From Corynespora cassiicola (taxonomy: Eukaryota > Ascomycota > Dothideomycetes > Pleosporales > Corynesporascaceae): a DNA stretch of 64,000 nt. The notes under the pieces were generated by a model. It was not told where the DNA came from. It saw nothing but the letters and a program-made list of their open reading frames with translations, and did no database searches. Below, one piece after another: positions 24,482-34,955 of the stretch (its first letter is position 1; each line of letters opens with the position of its first letter). The DNA is taken from positions 1,240,001 to 1,304,000 of the forward strand of contig JAEUWY010000002.1 in assembly GCA_022059125.1 (NCBI GenBank). The letters run 5' to 3'. The position numbers and the translations under genes were made by a program.

Positions 24482-27400
24482 TCAATCATCGCTGTTCAGA
24501 GACTGGCCTGGGTCGCTCGTGGGCGGCGTTCGGAGGTGGGACGAGCTGCCGAAACTAGAGAGCTGCTTCTCTTGCTCGTTGCTGTCCTTTGGCTTTCTGC
24601 GGAAGAAATTCTTGAGCTTTCCCGTTTTACTACTCCGCCCAGGGCTCAGCGAGGTTGGCGATGGCGCGGTTGACGTTGAGTTGGACATGGACGGGTCCAG
24701 GAGCATCTCCTTTTGTGGGGGCCGTCCATCTGCATCACCGTTCCTCACATCCCGTGTGCGCCGGCGGGAGCTCATCTGTCGCCACCACTCGCTTCTCCGA
24801 CCTGACTCGCGGGACGCATCTGATCGAGATATGGTACTATCACCGCTCATCTTGCTGCCATCCCATTGTTGCATCTTTGACCCGTCCAAATTGCCATTCG
24901 TGGGATGCGTCAGGTCAACCTCTGAATGGCTTTGCGAAGGTATTCTTGGAACAGGGTAGAGATTGTTTGCTGAGTCAAAGTCAGGATCGTGCCTAAATGG
25001 CCGCGAGAAGCGACAAAACGAAGGTTTTTGCGCGTTGGAGCTCTTACCCTGACTATGCCTGGCCGAGGATGGTGCCGTGACGGGCCTAATACCTTCCTTC
25101 TCTTTCTTTGGAGAGGAGTGTGTCAAGGTGTCTTTTCTACCTGCTGGCGAGGTCGAGCGTTTCCCAGAGCTCTGGCTCGATTCCTTGGGCGTCTCTGGCA
25201 GATTAGGCGTTTGCGTCACGAGGATGGCGGTCAAGCTTGCATCCCCACTGCCCCGCCGCGACTGACTCTGGTTCTCCCGGGACTGCACGGGACGTGAGCC
25301 TGGAAGACCAGCACCTGAAGATCGTCGAGAGCCTTTGTCCACTCCCAGAGATGACCTTCTCGAGTTGGACAAGGCGGCATGAAATGAACCACTAGAGCCT
25401 CTGCGCCCGGGATCATCTGGATAGACGATTTTCGTAGGGCTTTGTATCGAGCGCGCACTGTGTGGTTGCGACGGCAGGTCAGGCAAATTACTAGGAGACT
25501 TCGGAGGGGTTCCAGAGAGCGGACTAGGCGTGGGATCAACCGCAAAGGTAGGTGGCGGGAGCCCGAGGGCAAAGTTCAACCCATTCTTCTTGGTCTCCCG
25601 TTCCTGCTCAATCTTCTTCTCCCACACAGACTTATTGGTCAGAATCTCATCGACGGCAAACTGCATGCCAGGCATGATGTCGGCCACGGCCTCGAAGAGT
25701 GGTCGTGCGAATATGTTCATGAAACCAATCTGGGACTCGCCAAGCTTGATCAAGTCGTCGCGAACGGGTGGACCCCCAAACAGACATGACGGGATTTGCA
25801 ACTCTTGTTCCATGACACCCTGATTGCTGAACTCATCGGTCAAGATATTGGCCCAACGTGCGGCAGTGTCAAACTTTCGCGCCTGCGCCATGTCAGAAAA
25901 GTAGGTCAGGGTACTGACACATTACTTACCACGTTGCTGATGTCAGCGCACTTGATGAGCAGGCCGCAAGCCAAGTCCTTGTTGTCTTCGCGAATCTTGA
26001 CGTTCCATCCATCGGTGACGCCCTTGTTATGTGCGAGCTTTTCCTGCAGGTTTCCCAGATCGCTCATGTATTTGAAATGCAAACCCATGTCGGTCGCCAA
26101 TATGTTGTTGATCATGAGCTTCCTCATCGTTGTATCCGAGAATGCCCTTGGCCAGTAACGACGGAGAATTTGCGAGTAGGCAGCGCAGTGGAACGATTCG
26201 AGAACCGAGCGATCGTTGTACAGTTGAGCTAGCGGGGCATTAAGGGCGACCAGGAATGCATTGTTGACACCGGGGTGGCCGACGTCGTGTCCTATGGCTG
26301 ATATTAGAAGCGTGAGGGCATCGAAGGGCTTGAGGAGCTGTGCGATGGGTGATGGAGGAATCTCATCAGAGAAGCCGCGTGATGGATACGGTGGTAGTGT
26401 GCCGATTCGGACAAGGAAATGGAAGAGGGCTTGGAGGACGTCGACGACATGGCGGAAGTTGTGGTACAGCACAAACTCGTTGTATGCAGTTCGGCTGGCC
26501 AAGAGGAAAATGACAAGCTCATCTGATAGGTTTGGTGGTTAGTGCCAAGCATCAGCTTAATATTATGGAGTATGCTCACCATCAGTCATGGCCCACTGCT
26601 CTACCTCGGGCATTTTCAGAGCGTGCTTCAGCATTAATAGTGCAGCATACAGTAGCTCGTCATCGGTGAACTCATGTGCAGAAAAGCCCCATGTTCCCAC
26701 CACCTGCGCAACAAACTCTCGCCGGGAGGGGTTGACAAAGAAATCGCTGGATAGAATGTCAGCAGAGAAGAGGCACGTGAGGTGGTGGCTACCAACGTCT
26801 TGTCTAATGAGTCTCCTACTGTTTCGGGATTGCAGATGTGGCCCATCAAGCTGGATACCATGGCCTCGCGAAGATAGGCATAAGGCTTGGTGTCGTTCAT
26901 GCCTACCCACGACAGTTTCCGATTCCTCTTGGCGTTGAGAAAGCCCGTGTCTTCTCGGGAGACCTGCTTGTGTATCCGATAGGCGTGGACGGCTAGGTTG
27001 TGGATGTTGTCCTTGGTAAGGGGACTCGACAGCACATCGACAGCGCCGGCATCCAAATAGCGGACAAGGCGGACGGTATCTGTAAGGACTTGGGAGCCAT
27101 GGACACTTGGCGAAGGAAGCGAGTTGGACGCCCATTCCCGATCGAGTCCGCTGAGTACGACAATGGGCACGACTAACTTTGGAAAATTCCTCGAGGCTAT
27201 CTCGGAAGCCACGTGAGTGAGCAAATGCATACCGTAAATGTCCTCGGGCTCGCTTGTGTCTGCTCGTATTAAGCGCGTGGACGTAGGCGACGGGGTGCGC
27301 GGCTCGCGGGACAAGCGCTTATTCCGCTGCTCCTCGTCGTACGGGACGTCGATTAGTACAATGATGGGCGCATTGCCGTGGGTTGACTCGAGAATGTGCG

Positions 27401-27701
27401 ATATCTTCTCGAGACATGAGCCGCCGGATGCGCAAATGTGCACTGTCGGCGTTTGGTCAGTCAAGAGGGGGGCGCATGAGACACGGACGATCAGCAACGT
27501 ACCTTCGCTGAAAGCAGAGAGGATGGTGTCGACATTGGAATGGACCTCTGCAGGCGGGGCCTTGGCCAGGCCAAAGTAACTCGGCGTCACGCTGCCGGTG
27601 CTGGTCCGGGCAGCCAGCGAGTGCGACAGCGACTCTCTCCGGACATGCTCGTCGTTGGCCCGCCGGTCAATGTATATGACATTGCACGCGCCATGGTCCA
27701 T
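24482..27701 (-). CDS. 3',5'-cyclic-nucleotide phosphodiesterase (class I, high-affinity type)
   Basis: Hydrolyses cAMP to 5'-AMP and so tunes PKA signalling. Exons are 27701-27503, 27442-26797, 26746-26580, 26522-25930, 25882-25048 and 24969-24482; lengths sum to 976 codons (975 residues) and every phase fits. The catalytic HD-type domain (about 320-590) carries His-Asn-Phe-Arg-His (358-362) and Gly-His-Asp-Val-Gly-His-Pro-Gly (415-422), with later Lys-Cys-Ala-Asp-Ile-Ser. The N-terminal third (about 60-250) resembles a degenerate receiver domain. The C-terminal 350 residues are Ser/Pro-rich and disordered. I start at Met 27701, followed by His-Gly-Ala-Cys and Tyr-Ile-Asp-Arg-Arg. The frame stays open upstream to a stop near 27951 without another ATG, so a spliced N-terminal extension is possible. 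Confidence 0.88.
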
Positions 27702-30530
27702 TGTCTCCACCGGGGCGACGGCGACCAGAGTGCTGGTCTCCGGTGTTCGTGGGGCCTCCCGCGCGGTGGGGAGGGAGCGCTCTCGGTCGCAAAATGGGGA
27801 GGGTGTGCGGGCGCAACGGTCGGGGTCGTCGAGGAGCACTCGTCTGGGGCGCGGGCGGTCGCAATGCGATCGTGTGCCAATTGAAGGGACCGAGGACCGA
27901 GAAATGGAATTGGCGATGGTATTGCAGAGAATGCCACGGGCGCGATCAGCCTAGGGAGTCGGAAGCGCACCCGTTGATCTCAGATGCAACCTGAAACAGC
28001 GACGCGAGGGGAGCGCCAGGGAACCCGGTGCAGGGCAGTGGGCCTGGACGGCGAGCAGCGAGCACGACAGCCGCCGGCGCGGAATGCTCAAGGATGGGCG
28101 GGCAGGCGAAGGGGGACGGGATGGAGGCGTGGTGAGGACGAGGGCGTGGTGCAAGAGGGCGGCGGCGGCGGGTCGGGGTGGGCGCGGGCGCGAGGGCGGG
28201 TGAGAGAGGTCGGTCGGAGAGGGTCGAGAGGGTGGAAGCGAGCGGGCACGCTTCCGCACAGGGCCAGCGAGGCTGCGCTCTCGGGGGGGGAGGGGGGGGA
28301 GTCTGGCTGTCTGGCGCGCGGCGATGGGGATCGGGAGTGGTTTGAGCGGCGGGCAGGCAGGATGGGATGGTCTGGTGCCGGGCGTGCTTGGTGTCGCGGG
28401 CGGGCGACTCGTGGGAGACTCGAGCAGCCCCGAGGCAACGGGCCCTGTCACGAGAGGACGACGCAGGGGCTGGGGAAAGGGCTTAGTGTCGCAAGCAGCG
28501 CATGGAGCGACGAGGCGTCTTGAGCGGCATCGGGGCGTCAGCGCGTGGAGAGCAGAGTGCGGGTTGCTGCGAGGGAATGCGAGGAGGGCGGCGGCCGGGG
28601 ACTGAAGGAATTGGGACAAAGCAGTGTCGTGGAGAGAGCGAGTGCCCAGGTGTTGCCCATGGACATGGGCTGGCTCGATGCGGTTAGGGCGGTGGAGCAA
28701 GAGATCACAAAACCCGCAAGAAGCTTTTGAGAACACTCATGGAAGGACGGCAGGCGGCGCTAGGTTGCGTCTCAAGGGTTGTTGAGATGGGGCCCTCGGA
28801 CCTTTTGGCACGGCTGGTGCCAATGATGGCGCCCTCGGTGGAGCTGGCTGCTGCTGCCGGCTTCTACTGCTGCTTCTACTGCTTCTGCTGGCCTGCCCGC
28901 TGGCCTGCCCGCCGCCCTGCCCGCCGCCCTGCCCGCTGCCCTGCGCTGCTAGGCCGGCCCTCGCGCACCTGGCATGCCTGAAACACGAGCGGCCTTAGTC
29001 AGCCGGGCGCAGAGGGCAGAGGGCAGAGGCCGTCGGCCTGCATGTGGGCGCGCCGCGCAGGCTCTGGCTCGGGCTGGCGGGCGCTGGCGGGCGCTGGCTG
29101 GCTGCTGTGCGCGCTCTGGCTCAGGCTCTGGCTCAGCGAACTCGACTCGCCTGGCGATCATCTCATACAAAAACATTTCCCCGCAGCAGGGTGGCAACCC
29201 ATCTCGTCATTCCGCCCTTCTAGAAGTTTTCGGCGCCACCTGATACGCTGCCGGCGAGACACTTCATCATCGCCTATTCCGCCGCTCTGGCTCCACTCGT
29301 ACCTCTTCGGTCCGCTGCTGGTGCCGTTTTCCATGCGCCGCCGATCTCGACTGGTCGCCATGGCCGTCATCCGTCGCGTCGCCAGACTTCGCCGTCGTCA
29401 AGGTCGCCTGCCGTTGTCGTCCATGTCGTCCAGCTTCACGCCTCGCCGTCCAAGCCACCGCGCCCTGCCAGCTATACATAGCCGCCGATGCGGCCGGAGC
29501 GCCAGCCCTCGTCCGCCCTCGCCCTGCGCGGCCTGCCCGCAGCCAACCACGCCCGCCCCCCCTTGCTCGACCGCCTTGCTCCAATCCAGCAAGGAGCGGC
29601 GCCCCAAGAACCATGCGCTGCTCGACGCGAAAAGCTTCATGGTTCATCGGCCTTGCACCCCGGCTTGTGGCGATTCTCACCTGCACCTCACTTTCCAATC
29701 ACACTGGGCCTCCTAGCCGCTGCCACTGCACCCACCTCGACCTGATTGAACCCCGCGCGAGGCTGCACTGCATGCGCTGCCTCGACGTCGCCACTTGCCT
29801 CACTGCCCGTGCTCGGTGCTCTGCCGCCATTCGCCCGCTGCCCTTCTGATGTGCTTGCTCCCTCCCCTCTCTCCATGCGAAAATCCCGACCACAGATCTA
29901 CCGCCGCCGCCGCCCGACGTTTTCCCACCGAACGCCATGTTTCGCACGCCTGCGACCCGTCGACGGCCCAATCAGCGTCTTGGCGCCACTCGCCCACGCC
30001 AGCCAGGCATTGTGGGGGGATTGTCATCAATACACGTTCCATCTTGCTCGTCCCGTGCGCATGGCTCGCCCGCACGCCAGACACTGGTGACGGCCACGAG
30101 AATGCGCGGAACGGGCTGATGCCGCTCCCTGCCACGCCCCGCCTGCAGTAGCTGCCAGAGCTTCCCCATGTGAAGCGGCTCAAGGAGACATGTCGCCAAA
30201 CCTTCGCCCACACAACAGCATACCGACAACCGGGAGACTTCTTCAATGGCCCAATTCGGAAGTTCCATGTCTCATGCCATCTTGGAACCTTCAGGCACAT
30301 GTGCCAATTTGGGTGCGTGAAACTGCCCACGACCTGCTCGGCACCATCGTCCCGACGCTCATCGCTGGCCTCCCCAGTCCTGGCTTATATGCACCCCCGG
30401 CTTGGGCGCCGGACGAAGAGTAGATTGACTTTGCTTCATCGTCTATCTTGACTTTGCTTTATCGTCCATGTCCGCTACAAACCCTCTGACCTGGCTGCTT
30501 CCCTCTCTGCCTCTGCCTCCGCTGGTGCGC
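27702..30530. other. 2.8-kb upstream region of phosphodiesterase, GC-rich, no gene seen
   Basis: The span between the phosphodiesterase start (-) and the phosphoesterase stop (-) is GC-rich, with G-runs near 28284-28302 and a CCTGCCCGC repeat near 28886-28946. Frames on both strands are Pro/Arg/Ala-rich and mutually overlapping. It may contain a long 5' leader of the phosphodiesterase. Confidence 0.5.
28886..28946. repeat. CTGCCCGCC tandem repeat
   Basis: About six imperfect copies of a 9-11-bp CCTGCCCGC(C/T) unit, intergenic. Confidence 0.7.
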
Positions 30531-31719
30531 CTATTTGAATTCCGCTTCCGGGTGCATCCCATCTGGCACCTCGAGCGCCGTAGTGTAAGCACTGTGGTCG
30601 GCCTGCTTGCCCCAGGTGTCAACTACCACGGGAGCAACCCTTCGCCCGGCATACTCCAGCCTAGTATTGGGCACAGGCCACGGAACCTTCCTGTTCTTCT
30701 TCTTCTTGTTCAGTTTCCCGGCATAGCTCTGGTTGAAGAACATTTGCTCCAACGGAATCTTACCGCCCCATGCCCGTACGCGATCTCCCGTCTGATCCGC
30801 CACAAACTTGAACACGTTGGCACCCACGTCCCAGCGGCCCAGGGTAGGCAGCCCCCAGTTGGCCTGTACCGTAGAGATCTCGCTGTAGTGATTGTAGAAG
30901 CTATCGTCCGTCGTGCCGACCAGATGGGATGGGACCGCGTCTCCAAGCAAGATGCCCACAATGCGGTTCTGCTTGGCATAGCTGTGGTTCTCGTCAAAGG
31001 TCACCAGGACAAGCGTCTTGTTCATGAAGTGCCTGTCATCCAATAGGGGCTCAAGGAACGTACGCGTCCATGTCCCGGCGACGGTAACAGAACTGTCATG
31101 GCCGTCTGAAGTCATGTTGGGTGTGATGAACATCCACTGAGGGAGTGCATTGGCCTTCAGGTCTTCGTGAAACAGAGTCAGGTTCTTGATCTTGGCAAGC
31201 CTATCGCTCTTGTGGGCCACTGAGTCGTACAGCACGGCTGGGTTATGCTTTCGTACGTATGCGTTTGCACCCTTCTTGTTTCGACACTGCATTCCTTGGA
31301 ACCTAAGACACTAATCAGATACTGCAAAGAGAAGTGGGCATGAGATTGGGCTTGGCCCACCCTGTATAAGGCATATCCTCTTGGTATTCCCCCCAGCTGA
31401 CGCCCTTTTCCTCTAGCAGGTCGACTATCGTCGACACGCTCGAGGGTATCGCCGTCTTCTTGTCGTGGTTCATGCCATAGTAGTCGCCAGATATAGCAGC
31501 CGCATAATTAGGCTGGCTCGGATGCGTCAGGGCGAAGTGATTCGAGAGGGTAATGCCCTTCTTGGCCAGCCAGGCCAAGCTGGGGTCCCCTATGGCGAGA
31601 TCGTAGTCTGTATTTTCCAGCCAAATGATGGCAATGCGATCGAATGCCTTTCCCTTGACCCATTCCGCCGCACTTCCGCCAGCCAAGAGCGACAGCCAGA
31701 TTATTGAGTTGCAAATCAT
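30531..31719 (-). CDS. secreted phosphoesterase / acid phosphatase (PF04185 family)
   Basis: Exons are 31719-31361 and 31302-30531, giving 376 residues. The chosen start gives a clean signal peptide (about 1-18, ending Gly-Gly-Ser-Ala-Ala). The ORF also extends up to 31794, but that would bury the signal peptide. Family motifs are visible: Ile-Trp-Leu-Glu-Asn-Thr near the N-terminus, Thr-His-Pro-Ser-Gln-Pro-Asn-Tyr, and Val-Thr-Phe-Asp-Glu-Asn in the middle. These are metal-binding and catalytic blocks of the phosphoesterase superfamily that includes fungal extracellular acid phosphatases. Splicing restores Tyr-Thr-Gly-Phe-Gln-Gly. Likely function: phosphate release from organic phosphate outside the cell. 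The substrate is inferred. Divergent from the multicopper oxidase gene. Confidence 0.8.
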
Positions 31720-32565
31720 TGTTGTCGAAACCGAGGCGGTTGAAAAAAAACTTGATGAGTTGGTCATCTTTGTGCAAATCATGCAAAAGTCCACGACCCT
31801 ACCTTGGGCGAGAATGCAGATCCCCCGCGGGCCGTAACTTAATCGTACAAGGTGCGTTGGCAGAAGGAACCGTTATACCGACGTCTAAAAGACCGACGAG
31901 CCTTGGCTTCCAGTAACGGCAAAAGAGTGTCCAGGTGTGGGAGCGACGAAAAGGACAAGAAGGACAAGAATGGCCGGATATACAAAGCCCAGAGACCAGT
32001 GCAAGAAGCTGCCAATGAGGGTTGAGCAACTAATAGTCTGCATTTATCTCTACAATCCATTCGATCCCCAGGCCGTCGAGGGCCCAACACGATGCCCGTT
32101 GTGGCTCGCCCGCCCAACGGGCCAAGCGCTCCGCCTATCGCATGCAGCACCCAAGGAGTGTGGGTGAATCGAGGCCATCTGGTGAATGGGAATTAAGCAA
32201 TTTTGGCAGGTGGGTGGGGATTTGCTTGGTATGCTGGCCCGGGGCGTGCAGCGGGGGCTGCTTCCCATTGGTAGACGCTGTCGATCTAGGATATATCCGG
32301 AGGGGCCACATTGGATGGCAGAGTCCCCGTGCCAGAGATCGCCAGGTATCCACTTGGAGTGGCCACGGTGGGCTAAAAATCGAGCATGTGGAGGCTTGCG
32401 TGTTCAGTCGTCGCCAGTGGTGGACGTGCAAGTGGACACTGAGCGCCTTCGCCTTTTGGTTGACGAAAGATGCACCTTCCTGGAAGAGCAGCCTGCGCCT
32501 AGACCGTTCACACAGCATCCTGAAACCCCGAGCAAGACATAATCCCCAGAATCTTTCCATGCGCC
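31720..32565. promoter_or_regulatory. shared divergent promoter region, phosphoesterase / multicopper oxidase
   Basis: 846 bp separate two start codons pointing away from each other, so both promoters lie here. No gene is supported in it. I see single GCCAAG-type hexamers but do not claim a regulator from them. Confidence 0.5.
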
Positions 32566-34575
32566 ATGGATCGCCGTCAGGATATTCCGTTGGATGATGG
32601 GGAGGCTCCTTTTCAGAACAGGGAGAGGGAGGAAGAAGATGAGGAGCGATTAGGTCTTCTCGAAGGAGATGAAGAGAAGAGGAGCCATATCTCAGATGAC
32701 GAAGAACTAGCTTGGGGGTCTCGCAGTCAAAGCACACAGCATCACCGGCCGCGGCGAAACTGGCCGAGGATACTGGTGGCATTCGTCTTGGTCGCATGGA
32801 CTGTCGGTTTTATTGTCCATGCCTTCCTCGTTCCAGATAGACACCATCATCAGCCCCCAAATACCGCCCAGCTGCGACCCGAGGAAGACTACATCCTGAA
32901 TCCAGAGTGGGACTTTGATGCTAAGCCCACCGCAAGAGAGTATCATTGGACCGTTTCTGAGCATGAGCTGAACCCAGACGGGGTGTTCCGCCCCATGATG
33001 CTCATCAACGGCATGTTTCCCGGCCCACTGATCGAATGCAACGAGGGCGATGAAGTTGTAGTTCATGTGCACAATCAAGCCAGCAATGCAACATCAATCC
33101 ACTGGCATGGCCTCTTCCAAAACGGAACGAATTGGATGGACGGCACCGTGGGCATAACCCAATGCCCCATTGCCCCAGGCCACTCCTTCACCTACAGATT
33201 CAACGTATCTGGACAAACAGGAACATATTGGTACCATAGTCACATGAGTATGCAAGTCTCGGATGGACTAGCTGGCCCCTTTATCATCCACCCCAAGGGT
33301 GAGGAGGAGGACAAGAGGCAAAAAGTACCATACGGCCAGGACCGTGTGGTTCTAGTCTCGGATCACTACTACGACTTGTCGTCTTCGTTGCTCGTGCAAT
33401 ACTTGTCTCCTGGAAGCGAAAATGATGAACCAGTCCCTCCTTCTGCTGTCATAAACGGGCGCAACATCCGGGATTGCGCCCATGTTCCAGACCGCAACTG
33501 CTCATCCATCGACTGCGGCAATGCCCTCTTTGACCTCTCCTCGGAGCACAATACGCGACTTCGTATCATCAACGTCGGTGCTTTTGCAGAGTTCCAGATC
33601 CAGATCGACGAGCATGAGTTTCTCCTTACAGAAGCAGATGGTACCTCCGTATGGCCACAGTCCATCCACCGACTCAACATCAACCCGGCCCAGCGCTACA
33701 GCATCGTTCTTATTCCGCCAAAGCCCGCAAACAAAGGGCTCTACTGGCTACGCGCACGCATGATTACACACTGCTTCGCATACGAAAACCCCGAGTTGAA
33801 AGAGGAAGTGCGCGGCGTGATCCGCTACTGGGGCCCCGGAGACTCGCTCAAACCTACTAGCAAAGACTGGCCTGAAATCATCGAAGTCGAATGCCGTGAT
33901 CTAAACACGTCATCACTGAAGCCTGTGATTGAGGTCCCCGCTCCAGATACCCCCGATGATACCATCTACCTGCGCTCGACATTCCAGATCCGCGACTGGC
34001 GCCTCGCACGCGGTTACCTCAATGACAGCTCCTTCCGGCCAAACATGACATCCCCAACCCTCTCTCGCATCGCGTCAGACCCAACCTTTGGATCAGCGCT
34101 GCAATCCGCACCACCATTCGGCCTCAATACACACAACTTTGACGAGAAGAGGGAGCTCGTGTACCAAACCACCGGCATCCGCACGATTGACATCCTCATC
34201 CAGAACCTAGACGACGGGAACCACCCCTTCCACTTGCACGGCTACACCTTTTTCGTCCTGGCGTCGGGCCACGGCTACGCGCCCTCGGATTTTTCCGCCC
34301 TGGACTTGTCGAATCCGTTAAGACGTGACACTGCCAGCGTTGAGGCGTTTGGGTGGTTGCTTGTGCGCTTCACGGCGGATAATCCCGGGGTGTGGGCGTT
34401 TCATTGCCATATTGGGTGGCATAATGAGGCGGGCTTGGCCATGGTGTTTGTCACACGGGCGGAGGAGGTGCAGCAGTGGAGGGTGCCAGGAGAGGTGGAT
34501 GGGCTTTGCGGGATTGAGGGGGTGGAGAGGGGGGCCGGGCCGGAGGATGGGTTGTGGGAGGGGGTTTGGGATTGA
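32566..34575 (+). CDS. membrane-anchored multicopper oxidase (laccase/ferroxidase type)
   Basis: Single exon, 669 residues. An acidic cytosolic N-terminus (1-62) precedes one transmembrane segment (about 65-88), which predicts a type II membrane protein with the catalytic domains outside. All four copper signatures are present: His-Trp-His-Gly at 179-182, Tyr-Trp-Tyr-His-Ser-His at 221-226, His-Pro-Phe-His-Leu-His-Gly near 553, and His-Cys-His-Ile-Gly-Trp-His near 613. The residue at the T1 axial position appears to be Leu. Multicopper oxidases couple one-electron oxidation of phenols or metals to reduction of O2 to water. The family resembles ascomycete laccase-like enzymes; no high-affinity iron permease neighbour is present, so a Fet3 role is not supported. 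Several Asn-X-Ser/Thr sites fit an extracellular domain. Confidence 0.9.
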   Translation: MDRRQDIPLDDGEAPFQNREREEEDEERLGLLEGDEEKRSHISDDEELAWGSRSQSTQHHRPRRNWPRILVAFVLVAWTVGFIVHAFLVPDRHHHQPPNTAQLRPEEDYILNPEWDFDAKPTAREYHWTVSEHELNPDGVFRPMMLINGMFPGPLIECNEGDEVVVHVHNQASNATSIHWHGLFQNGTNWMDGTVGITQCPIAPGHSFTYRFNVSGQTGTYWYHSHMSMQVSDGLAGPFIIHPKGEEEDKRQKVPYGQDRVVLVSDHYYDLSSSLLVQYLSPGSENDEPVPPSAVINGRNIRDCAHVPDRNCSSIDCGNALFDLSSEHNTRLRIINVGAFAEFQIQIDEHEFLLTEADGTSVWPQSIHRLNINPAQRYSIVLIPPKPANKGLYWLRARMITHCFAYENPELKEEVRGVIRYWGPGDSLKPTSKDWPEIIEVECRDLNTSSLKPVIEVPAPDTPDDTIYLRSTFQIRDWRLARGYLNDSSFRPNMTSPTLSRIASDPTFGSALQSAPPFGLNTHNFDEKRELVYQTTGIRTIDILIQNLDDGNHPFHLHGYTFFVLASGHGYAPSDFSALDLSNPLRRDTASVEAFGWLLVRFTADNPGVWAFHCHIGWHNEAGLAMVFVTRAEEVQQWRVPGEVDGLCGIEGVERGAGPEDGLWEGVWD

Positions 34576-34955
34576 GTGAAGTCGACGGCAGAGTTATAGA
34601 GGGTTGGGGTTTGATGGTTTGCTGATAGAAACGAATCCAAGGATTTAGGATAGATTTTCTAACGAACACGATGCAACCAAGGGTATCCATCTACCTAGCA
34701 CAGTGCCTGGGTAGAATGCAGAAAAAGGTACTGTAAATAGGCATGTGCACAGTGAGTCATGTTTTCCGAGCCTGGTAGGCACTTGATAGATTCTGTACTT
34801 GCGTCGAGCTTCTTACATACAAGCTCCTGATTTTCTTTAAATGTAGAAAGATGTCTTTTCCAAACGTCTATTTTAACACCTTTTCCCATTTTGGAAAAAA
34901 TAAATAAAAAAAATACATGCCTCGCCCCATATACTCGTACATGACCCTCTTCACC
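34576..34955. other. convergent 3' region
   Basis: 380 bp lie between the stops of the multicopper oxidase (+) and sirtuin (-) genes. An A-rich AATAAATAAA stretch at about 34898-34912 could serve as a + strand polyadenylation signal for the oxidase. No gene seen. Confidence 0.5.

Noticed and set aside
23952..24959. 335-codon + strand frame
   Set aside because: Its right half is antisense to the phosphodiesterase C-terminal exon, and the left half is low-complexity.
27951..28736. 261-codon Pro/Arg/Ser-rich minus frame upstream of the phosphodiesterase
   Set aside because: Overlapped by equally long + strand frames in GC-rich DNA; composition-driven and without a domain.
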